From Echinostoma caproni (Eukaryota > Platyhelminthes > Trematoda > Plagiorchiida > Echinostomatidae): a stretch of DNA of 14,638 nt. The DNA is taken from the NCBI GenBank assembly GCA_900618425.1, contig UZAN01055312.1:1-14638 (forward strand). The letters are read 5' to 3'. Below the pieces are notes generated by a model. It was not told the DNA's origin. It saw nothing but the letters and a program-made list of their open reading frames with translations, and ran no database searches. Positions 1-8,585 of this stretch are shown here, one piece after another (the stretch's first letter is position 1; every line of letters begins with the position of its first letter). The position numbers and the translations under genes were made by a program.

Positions 1-389
1 GTACTCGTGATCCAGTTCAATGTATATGTTTATTAAGGTGATTGAAGGGTACCAAACCTCGACTGATTTTCACAGATTCTTGTTGACAGTTATCTTCCAG
101 TTTGTCCGTTATAGTGATTTAGCAAGTTTTTGAAGTTTATTCTGCAGCTAAAATTGCTCTTGTATTTCGTTATCATTTTCTCCGTCAGTTTTGGAAGAAT
201 TCTGTGCAGGTAGGCGATCGGTTTGTGAGTGACTTGAATTCCTAATGGTCTAAGCAGCCTCGCTGGTTTTTTGCAAACGCCCTTGCTGTGGAGCAGGGCC
301 GTTTTTGTTCTCGATTGTTCGTATAATGTTTGTTTCCTTATTTGACTCAGTTCTTTTGATGAAACTACGGGTGTAGCCATTGCAAGCAA
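1..389 (-). pseudogene. PLE linker and truncated GIY-YIG endonuclease
   Basis: An open frame from 389 down to 90 gives the PLE linker (LLRPLGIQVTHKPIA, 213-257), then the GIY-YIG start, ending at YNGQTGR (93-113), where related copies have YIGQTGR. The next codon is a TAA stop, after which LSTRICENQ follows in the same frame; the arginine of TRI is the expected catalytic one. After that, the stretch seen in the right copy from REHQLAV through the catalytic glutamate to the AWH block is missing. The sequence resumes at ITLINIYIELDHEY up to the window edge. The two cysteines normally found just before YIGQT are not conserved. The enzyme would nick target DNA in a live element; this copy cannot. 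Confidence 0.82.
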
Positions 390-450
390 ATATTCTGACG
401 AGAGAAATTTTTGTTTCCTTTGGGTGTGTTGGTGCTGCAGAGCGTTTGCA

Positions 451-1235
451 TTATTCCGAACAGCGTATTTTGTGCCTGGGTGGATGGATAATTTGGAAGT
501 TTAGGATTTGATCTGTATGTGTTGCTCTTTGGTAGACTGTTCGTTCTGGGTTTCCTGATGGCCTGCTGATGATCAAAACTTTTGAACATGTCAGTTGGTT
601 ATCACTTTCTGTATCCATTGTGAATTTGAAGTAACTAAATGTGTTACATATGATGTTGTCCATTCCTTCTAACTTGTTCAAGATGACTTTATGTCATCAA
701 CTTATTGGAGTCAAAGGTTTGGGACAAATCTTGGTAAAGCCTTCTTCGCCAGGTTCTCTATTATAGCTTCGGCTATAAATCCAGAAACTGATGAGCCCAT
801 TGGCGTTACTTTCAGCTAATCGTAGATTTCACCCTCGAATTCGAAGCGCATCTCCATGAATAGTTCCATGAGTTCGCAAATGACGACTGGATCCATTGGC
901 TGTTTTGTGAGTGCTCAGTTTGAAATTCTCACAACGAGGATTTTATCGTTCCAAGTCGATCAGAGTTAACAAAGCGGTGACCTCAAACAGGACCATTGTT
1001 GCTTCTTCTTGGATATTGACAGTTGTAAGCTTGTCTACGAACTACCTTGGAATCATGACGCTTTGTTTGTGTCTTACGACGTTTGTTTTCAGTCGTTTCC
1101 TCAATTATTTTTCGAACTTGTATGTGATTGTTCTTGCAAGGCATAGCATCTGCCTTACGCGAATTCCTTCCCGGTATTCCTTCGATAGTTTTTGGCTCTG
1201 CCTCTTCATTGATTCGCTTGGGTTATTTGATGCAG
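451..1235 (-). pseudogene. Decayed PLE reverse transcriptase domain
   Basis: Seen on the minus strand, in order: a fingers block (LSKEYREG, then ITYKFEK) at about 1199-1100; FVDKLTTVNIQEEATM leading into motif A (MVLFEVTALLTLID) at about 1050-950; FEFEGEIYD at about 850-815; motif B (TPMGSSVSGFIAEAII) at about 806-755; motif C reduced to VDD at 693-701; and the post-palm block FTMDTESDNQL to ATHTDQILNF at about 624-490. The usual motif A aspartate of PLEs (SFDV) is a GAG glutamate codon at 982-984. The tyrosine before VDD is a TAA stop. Frames shift between motifs A and B and again near 690. The domain order is that of a normal PLE RT, so this is an old copy broken by point mutations and small indels, not a rearranged gene. 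Confidence 0.85.
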
Positions 1236-1240
1236 TTCAT

Positions 1241-3683
1241 CCAGTCATTTGAATATGGTGGCATTTTTGTTTTTCAGTTTTGCGGTGGAGTCTGTGTGCA
1301 TTGGATGGTATGTGTTTGTGCATCGGAGTAGTTCTTCAGTCATCATCATCATCATCATAAGTCGGTTTAGCCGGTTGAAGCCGGGTTGACATGTGTGAGA
1401 TCAGAAGGACGTTTTTCAGTCACACTTTTGTGTGACAGACAAAAAAGTAATCGAATGCCCAGGGACGGATATCGTGGAAAAGCATTCACTGTGAATGGGT
1501 TTGTTTGAGCCTGGTTCTGTTTGACCGAACGTCAGGATAAAACACGTACATTTATTGAATAAATTCAGAAATAGAGAAAGCACTGGAGCGTACAAATGAA
1601 TGACATTGGTCACTGTTTCCCAAAATTTCAGATCTGGTTCAATTACCGATGCCTGGTTAGGCAAAACTGGAATTATATAAAACATACATAACTGTTCTAT
1701 GTTTGATTGCTTTGCAGTACTTTTAATCCCAATTTCTGACAGGTATTCTATGAAAACTAGTCATCAAAATACAACAAAAACAGTATCCTTATCTGTGCAA
1801 AAGAATCTGCCACTGATCTGACATATCAGCACACCTCATCGTGATGAAGAGAAAGATACAACTGTCGGAGATTTCATCGTGGTTGTTTGCGTTAGTGCTT
1901 TGTAGGAATTTTGATCCTAATTGACGATACCAGGACGGATTGATCAGCATGAAATATGGAGAGATTAATCATACAATACGGGGCCACGGTCTGTATAATC
2001 TCAACCGAAACAGTGAACTGGGAAATTCTTTTCAGTTGCTGGCAAAGCAACGCTTCGTTTCGGTAGTGCATCACATCACTGACGGGATTTTTTGGCACTG
2101 TTAAAAGTTGTTTCTGCTTTGTAAGACTGTGTATTCTGACAAGTTGGAGAACGATTTCAATCCTTTCACATTATGATAGCACATGTTACACGGTTGCCTG
2201 GCTCATATTAGTATTCGGTGTGATTACAGAAAGCAGTTAAATTTGATTATTGATCTGGAATTGAAACATCATGCCACATAATTATTGATTTCAAGCAACC
2301 AATCAAACGATAATGTGTGAACATTGTTCGCGTTGGCGGTTAACGAATAACACAAACCACCTTAACTAGCTCAATGTATGGGAAAAAAGAAACAGATTTG
2401 ATTGCAACAACAGGAAAGGTTTCTGCTTTGCGTCAGCCCTCAGTGGATGTTGATCACGATTTATCCGATGCTGGTGAATGGTGTGAATTTATCTGGTGAT
2501 TATCAAACTATCAAAGGTTAATCGGCAAAATTGCGGTGTTTCCGACTTGGTGTTTCAACACGTGACACGTTAAATGTGTGCAAACGAATGAGCGCACACT
2601 GAGAGATCAGGTTGGATATTACTTTTTGCTAACAATCTGCAATCGGATCCTGAAACTGAAAAAATACGTGTTTGCCTCGGTGAAGTTGATCGTCTCCCTC
2701 TCCTTCCCCGACTGTCACTGTAAACCGTTTAAGTGAATCTGACATACAGCTACACAGCTATATGTATTTTTGATCGGTTGAATGGGAGTGACAATTGCAG
2801 AACACATCAAATGGATGTGTGCTCTAAACCAGGAAGCGAATAAGCTGAGTTTGTATGATGTTCAAAATACACAAAATCAGGGCCTATCTTCTGCACTTTG
2901 CCCTCGGTGGAATAAACGTGTATCTTTTCCCGATCCGCACAGTCGTTTTGGTTTACGTAATTCCCGTTCAGTGTATTGGTTCACATTTAAAATGCTTCAG
3001 CCATCTTCAGCTAGCATTGTATCGTAACGCGTTCATCCCATTGTGATCACGTTTTCTGAACTGAAAATAATCGGGTGCGCTATTCTCACCCGTTTACAGT
3101 CCAGTATAAATGTTTCCAATGACCCCAATTCAGTTTGCGTATAGGTCAAATAGATGTACTTTGTAGGTTATCTCTACAATGATGCATTTTATTTAGAACT
3201 AGTTACTCAATTTCCAAAATTTTCCTTTGCGTTTTCCGCTCAATACTCTTGAAAGACTATTTCGCACAAAGGGTTTAAAGAGCGCGAGCAAACGGCACTG
3301 TTTTGAGAGTCCTTCAGGTTGCTTCGCTTTTACCATACTTATTCTCAACATTCAGCAATGACCTACCTGACAGGTGTAATCGAAACTGGAGCAACGGTTC
3401 CCTGTGAAACACTTGTCGGGCGTATAGGAAACAGCATTTATACTGAAGTGATTTTTTTTCAAAATAATAATAAGCAAGCCTTGGCGAGTCTTTATAGATG
3501 TGAATTTTATGATTCGTTTATACTCAGCAGACGGAATGGTTCAAAATGTGGCGGCTACTCTCATTTCATTATTAGTGGTGGACCTAGACCATGATGAGTT
3601 ATTAAGTAACTAAAGAGAATGAAACAGTTTTTATTTACAACAAATTAACATTCATAATAATTAAGATGTGAGGTTTATGTAAA
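1241..3683. other. No gene recognised
   Basis: Open frames here are short (91 codons or fewer), with no family resemblance and no codon pattern I trust. Besides the (CAT)6 tract there is a perfect 7-bp inverted repeat with a TTTT loop (GTCACAC/GTGTGAC, 1419-1436). The open frame at 3319-3594 lies just beyond the end of the Tc1-like relic and shows no domain. The stretch is probably unique or unrecognisably old repeat DNA. Confidence 0.6.
1341..1358. repeat. (CAT)6 microsatellite
   Basis: Six perfect CAT units just outside the apparent 5' limit of the left PLE relic, followed by a short GC-richer segment (AAGTCGGTTTAGCCGG). Such tracts often mark ends of unrelated repeats, but no matching second copy exists in this window. 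Confidence 0.95.
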
Positions 3684-3932
3684 CTAACAGTCGATTGGCC
3701 TGCCTCTGTTCTTTAGGACTTTTTAGAGTCTCTTCGTCATCGAATTAACCAACTTTGTTATGAAGTCATTTTCTATGTTGTGCTCCATCACGTATCGCAC
3801 TTTTACCTCCAATGTTCTAATCATAGGTGACACATTAACCTCTCTCTTAAAAACGGAGAACAGATTTTCAATCACAATGAGATTTGGGCCCTTAGAGAGA
3901 AGTTGCATGAACAGGACCTTAGAGCCACGCAT
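3684..3932 (-). pseudogene. Tc1/mariner-type transposase, C-terminal fragment
   Basis: One minus-strand frame reads ...LLSKGPNLIVIENLFSVFKR (3923-3843), then NDFITKLVNSMTKRL, a TAA stop (3723-3725), and straight on in the same frame to KVLKNRGRPIDC and a TAG at 3684-3686. This matches the end of Tc1-like transposases, whose consensus there is SPDLNPIENLW, then a basic helix, then S-M-P-x-R-L and a short basic tail. The glutamate of IENLF (3867-3869) is the third acidic residue of the DDE catalytic triad. The SPDLNP part is altered to GPNLIV. The catalytic aspartates and the DNA-binding domain upstream (above 3950) are absent, so this is a 3' stub. No terminal inverted repeat pair was found. 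Confidence 0.75.
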
Positions 3933-5170
3933 CGATTCCAGAGTTTAAAAGCAAATATTAAGTGAGTTAAATATCAAATATAGATTATTATTATGAAACC
4001 TTATTTAATGCAATTTCTCTGGGTTGTGAAAGAATTTCATTTGGTTATCCAATAGAGTTGTTATAATAGATTATATATTAGATAAAATAAAGCCTCAAAA
4101 CAAACAACCGAGATAGCAGGGATATGTGGAAATAATATGGTTTATTTCTTGAGTCATTCCTATTAGAAAATATTACTTTGTCATACTTGATACAGTTTGC
4201 GATTCTCATGTTCAGGTCAGTTAATCTTGGCATTCAAGGTCAGGTTCGTTTACTTGACACTTATGCAGACTAGAAGCTATGTAGATCGAAGTAGACAGAA
4301 TATAAATTATTGCCCATACCTAAAGCATTAATAACCGTGATAAATATGATGAAACTCCATTTGATCATAAAGAAAATATTTTAGTGCATCAAAATACTGT
4401 AGTTGGCCGATGAAATAAAGCTGACACAACCGTCATCAATGATCATACAGTTATTTCACAGAGAGCGGTGATTATAGTGCATCGGTATTACTCCGTGGAG
4501 CTTGGTGCAATAACCGTATTCGCACAGTGACCCAAATCCGACACTGGATGGATACAGACGAAGGATTTGTGTACCGTGGATTTGTAGACATATTTATCAC
4601 CGGTTTACGAACAAGTACTCTGCCAATGCAACAATAAAAAGCTCATAGCAAACAGTTTGTTTGGTGTCGCTCGGGGTCGATCAATACCGATTGATGTGTA
4701 AATTTATCGTTTTGTGATTTTTGTTGTTTTTGTTGGGTTGATGGTGGTGGTCATGTTTTTGTTATGATAGTTTTACTGTTCATATCTGTTCTCTTTCTCC
4801 GAGTGAAATGCACCGAGAATTGTGGCTGGCGATGATGAACTCTTGAATTGGTTCGAGGGTTACCAAATTGGTAAATTGGCAAATTGTTAGAGAAACAATA
4901 CACGTAACTGGTCTATCATTTCTTCATGTTCATCCTGAAGACCTTCTGAGTACGAGCATTCATTATTTTTTCACCACAAATGCATTGCTTTATGTTGAGC
5001 TTCCATACGTTTTATTTTGTGTAGGAGTTATCTGGCTTTTTGGTTGCACAAACCTAGTTCCTTCATCTGGTCTCACACATCCTGCCGCGACACCCTGGAT
5101 GTCTGTGGTGTCTCTACTCCTTCGTGGTCAGCCAAGACCTTTAAATGTGTTGAAATTTTTAACAGGTCCG
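3933..5170. other. No gene recognised
   Basis: AT-rich sequence, especially 3950-4150, without coding signal. The 101-codon plus-strand frame at 4868-5173 overlaps the segment downstream of the tRNA-like element on the other strand and shows no domain. The minus strand from about 5170 down to 5030 may be the body of that SINE-like element, but I cannot define its end. Confidence 0.55.
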
Positions 5171-5255
5171 TAGCCTCGTTGACTTCAAACCCTCGCATAG
5201 ACACGCCGCCTAAGCTTTTGTACGGTGCACGCTCCACCAGCTGAGATACGAGGCC
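5171..5255 (-). repeat. tRNA-like segment, probable head of a tRNA-derived SINE
   Basis: On the minus strand, GGCCTCG (5255-5249) can pair with CGAGGCT (5178-5172) as a 7-bp acceptor stem with one G.U pair, followed by an A in the discriminator position (5171). Between them lies CTCAGCTGGTGGAGCG, close to the A box/D arm of tRNA genes, with CTC/GAG pairing. GGGTTTGAAGTC is a B-box-like match near the 3' side. The segment is 85 nt long. No proper anticodon stem forms and the T stem pairs poorly, so it is unlikely to be a working tRNA. A SINE head or tRNA pseudogene fits better. The A and B boxes would be an internal RNA polymerase III promoter. Confidence 0.5.
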
Positions 5256-6981
5256 ACAACAATATCACTGATCTTTTCACATTATAATCACATTTTAATA
5301 TGTTGATGCCACGGTCTTATGTGAAGCTACTTCAAACCAATCGTGTTTTATGAGAACTCAGTAACGGTGCAATTAGTCTTAGTCTTTTCATATCCGAGTC
5401 CCCCTTAGAAACCCAAATCATCAACTCCGTCCCCGTCTGCAGAACATATACCTCCAGATAACTAAGAGCCACCGTGGAAAGAAGTCTACTGTGGTTCTCA
5501 TCTGTACAAGTGTGTTGTGGCATACTTCGTTACTTGTCCTATCAGACCAGCAAGCAGCTGTGTTTTTCTTATTCGCTTAAACAGTTCTATCACAAAATCA
5601 TGTGATCTTCATATTACTTCACGTGAGAATTTCAACCATAAATTAATTAACCACCCCAGTGATCTTTTTGCCGTTTCCACACTACGACCCGATTCATTTA
5701 TCGCCGCTTGCCCTCACACACATACCGCTTTACAGCAATTCATTAGTATCCCTTCTGACTCGAATTCTGACTGACAAGATGGAAACCTGAAACGAACTAG
5801 TTTTAAACTTACAAAGATGATCATGTGTTCACATTTCATTAATGTTTTTTATGCCAGTTTGTTCATTGTTATCCCATTGTCACGGTAAACACAATTTTTG
5901 ACCGAAATGTAGGCACAAAATACAGAACAATACAATGCAATCGAAATGCTTCTCCGTGAGTTTAGGCACGTTTCGCGATCCTGAAAGATAGAATTCAAAA
6001 TCACTTTTCAAAACATACTGTTAACCTACACGGGGATGAAAGAAACGCAAATTTGAGCTTGTACGAGACAGTAACAATAAAGACATTCCCGTGGTTATAC
6101 CGGAATGATGGCTAAGGAACGATCAAGAATCCCTGAAAACACACACACACTTGTATATATAAGAAGTAAGAAATTATTGTTTCTATCTATGGTTGGCATC
6201 AGTCATATATGTAACGAATCTCAAAGGAAATATGTCTGATCTAACCAACGTTGCTCACCATATAAGGTAATTATTTTATTTTATACTTTCAATATCAACA
6301 TAAAAACGATACCACGACTATTCTTGAATAACTCAACGGGATTCAATTTATACACTGAGTAGTACTAGGTTTACAAATGAAGCATAGGTATAGATGAAAG
6401 AAAATGTTTCAGATTACAGTCAGAACAAGTTCTTTTGCACGGTTGATGCCTTGGACAAGTTAAGAAACAGGCAAATCATCATATTTTTATTTCTAGGGCG
6501 AAGCTGTTTGCTGTGTATGTTGCTCTCGTGCAAATTCAAATAACCCGTGACATCTGCCGATAATTCGGAGCAGCAGAGGAGGCATGGTGGATACCACAAT
6601 CAATCATCTGGTATGTTGCACTCCCGAGAAGTCATATATTTTCCATTCTCTTCCCACTTTTAAGAAAACCCCAAACTGTAGTTTCTGCACTTGCAACTTC
6701 ATGTCCCTCAGCATGTTTCAGTTCCTAATAGCTACTCACTTGATTGTTGACCGATGTTTCATACTGCCATTGACAATCCACCCTGCAATGTGGCACTCAG
6801 CCAGTGGCGTTTCACCTAGCGTGACGCAAACATGATACTGCGCACTGATTGGATAACCTTTGCGGAGAGGACACACCAATGACAACAAACAAAGACTGTC
6901 ATTTTTCTTCAAACTGTCCGATTGTCTGTCGATCAAAACATCTTCGAAATGCTGAATAAGCCAAATGCAACTTAGAGCTAA
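5256..6981. other. No gene recognised
   Basis: No open frame above 85 codons and none with recognisable domains. It contains a short (AC)6 tract at 6139-6150 followed by TGTATATATAAG. No terminal repeat of the downstream Tigger relic could be matched on both sides. Confidence 0.55.
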
Positions 6982-7880
6982 ATGGCTGAATTACCTCGTA
7001 TTTCAAGAAAAACCGTTTACAGTGTTATATCCCACCGAACCATTATCGGATAATTTGTTAACGCTGAAGCCTCTCAGGAAAGATGCTACCCAAAAACCGA
7101 CGAAAACGTTCAAGGCAGTGAGTGAGCTTGGTTTAGCTGGTTTACTGCAATGAGCGAAAGCACAGAGGGCTCCTCATAACGGAGATCATCATTTGCTAGA
7201 AGACGATTCAGTTAGCTCAAATAATGCATCATCGTGATTTCTGGGCTTTAAAAAGTTGGTTCCGCTTTCGGTCCGACAGACGTGTTATTCAAACCTTAAA
7301 AATTGGAGACAAACAACTAATTATGGGCATTACTTTACAGGTTTATGGGAAACGTTTAGCGTTACCATGGGATGCAGTGGACGATTTTCGAGTGGGGTTA
7401 CCGCAGACTGTGATATTTTCAATGCAGAACAAACAACCTTGCACTATAGGCAGCTCCCAGAAAGACCATCAAGTTTCAAAGAAAAAAACGGTTTCTACGT
7501 CCACGAAATCCAAGGAAGAATCACGTAACTGCTTTTTTGGGAGCACAAGTCGAGAAGGAAAATTTCAAACTCCACGATATCTCCGGGGGTATAGATAGAT
7601 TATGATTTCCCTGCAGTCAAAATGATTCAAAGAACCCATTGATAACTTCTGCGTTATTTCACAATTAGCTATCGGATGTCAAAAGCAAGATGATTTTTCA
7701 AAGACGCTTTATTTTCACATTTATAGATAACGCCCCTTACCATAACAAGGCTGCAGTATTGAAACAAGTACGGCTAACTCCGGACTGTTCTTCAGTGTCA
7801 CATCCAGTGGATCAGGGCGTAATTTGGTCTGACAGATGTTTATTTCTGAAATATTTACTGTACTATGTTTTGTCTTATAA

Positions 7881-7901
7881 ATATATATATATATATATAT
7901 A
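7881..7901. repeat. (AT)10 microsatellite
   Basis: Perfect AT alternation inside the Tigger relic, right where its protein similarity stops after LKYLLYYVL. It may mark the edge of a later insertion. Confidence 0.95.
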
Positions 7902-8104
7902 GCTGCAAAATATGCGAACATGCTTTCAAGTTGTTTCATCACCCAAATATAGTCCTTCATGGGAACGTCGGTACTGCGTTTTAAACCATGGCTTAATCGT
8001 TCATACATGTTTTTCGCCTCCACGAATTTTGGACATGCAATTAGCAATTCTTCAGTTTGGTAACAGAAATGTGGATTTTTAACGTGCATCGCTAAGGAAT
8101 TGGG
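7902..8104 (-). other. Unidentified antisense open frame inside the Tigger relic
   Basis: A minus-strand frame is open for about 70 codons from 8104 to the AT tract. It includes HVKNPHFCYQTEELLIACPK and FVEAKNMYERLSHGLKR. Upstream is an AG (after TTCAAGGTT) that could be a splice acceptor, followed directly by the open frame. I do not recognise the product. The stretch separates two parts of the Tigger transposase that normally lie about 40-45 residues apart but here lie about 330 bases apart, so it may be inserted DNA of other origin. Chance is a real alternative for a frame of this length. Confidence 0.3.
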
Positions 8105-8585
8105 GACAATGGCCTAACCTTGAAGTACAGTAGACATTTTTACTGCCGAATGAGGTTATTGACACTTCAATTTGGTGGGAAGAACGATGACTGTAAGGTG
8201 ATCTCCAAACCATGCAAATGCGGATTGATCAAACAATCTAATCTTAGTCGTGGGGAAGTGCTGCGCATGGAAGCACTTGAGACGAATTCGAATGATCAAG
8301 AGGTTTTCAGAAAGATTAGAAACTTGGTAGCAATCGAGTCGGTAAACTGCACCCTTTTTAGATGTTACATTCATGCTTGAGCATTATGCCATCTTGATTA
8401 CCTCTATCGGGTCAGAAAAGGAACATCAGTCCGTGATAATAAACACCTTGCAGGTTAATTTTAGTACATCCATCAGTGAACCTCTCACAACTGAGCAGGA
8501 TCTAGTTACATCCAAATATCCGGGCTTGTTTGGTGATGCATTGATAACGAATTGGAGTCAACATGTTGTCATATATGTTGCTTAA

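Larger units (their letters stand above)
1..1240 (-). mobile_element. Penelope-like retroelement relic (left copy), cut by window edge
   Basis: Reading the minus strand from about 1240 down to 1, pieces of one PLE polyprotein appear in the expected order: RT fingers, RT palm with motifs A, B and C, thumb, a linker, then the start of a GIY-YIG endonuclease. The frame changes several times and there are many in-frame stops, so it is dead. The last recognisable block (IELDHEY, about 1-25) matches the IELDHVHTP block of the right-hand PLE copy, so the element's 3' end lies outside the window. PLEs move by reverse transcription primed at a cut made by their own endonuclease. Family assignment rests on the RT plus GIY-YIG combination and is firm. 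The 5' limit near 1240 is approximate. Confidence 0.88.
6982..8535 (+). pseudogene. Tigger/pogo-type DDE transposase relic
   Basis: Pieces of a pogo/Tigger transposase appear in order across all three plus frames. A helix-turn-helix block (MAELPRISRKTVYSVISHRT) is at 6982-7041. The CENP-B-type DNA-binding part is WFTAM, then AKAQRAPHNGD (7154-7186), then SS-stop-FLGFKK, where TGA at 7235-7237 replaces the usual tryptophan. The first catalytic block is DIFNAEQT (about 7412-7435) followed by RQLPERP; the family has NADET, so the catalytic aspartate is a glutamate codon at 7427-7429. The second block is FIDNAPYH with D at 7726-7728, then PVDQGVI (7804-7824; family P-M-D-Q-G-V-I). A C-terminal ISKPCKCGLIKQ (about 8201-8236) resembles the family's T-I-x-x-C-F-x-x-C-G-F. 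Multiple frameshifts and stops make it inactive. The N-terminus and the end past 8240 are uncertain. Confidence 0.82.

Noticed and set aside
566..580. CTGATGATCAAAAC on the plus strand, hammerhead-like
   Set aside because: No helix II can form between the parts, and it is antisense to the PLE RT C-terminal region.
787..796. CTGATGAG, hammerhead-like core on the plus strand
   Set aside because: It is the antisense of the RT motif B coding sequence (GSSVSG), with no helix II or GAAA nearby.
3319..3594. Plus-strand 91-codon frame; another frame here reads LFSTFSNDLPD, resembling the LLF-x-x-F-I-N-D-L-P-D block of non-LTR reverse transcriptases
   Set aside because: No ADD motif or other RT block follows at the expected distance in any frame, so the resemblance is too short to trust.
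4868..5244. Overlapping plus-strand frames of 101 and 75 codons
   Set aside because: They overlap the antisense of the tRNA-like element and its flank and show no domain.
6795..6835. CAGTGGCGTTTCACC as a possible 5' terminal inverted repeat of the Tigger relic
   Set aside because: No matching inverted copy is visible downstream of 8535.
8120..8585. Two plus-strand frames as an independent gene
   Set aside because: The first contains the Tigger C-terminal CGLIKQ block, so the region is better explained as the end of that transposase relic.
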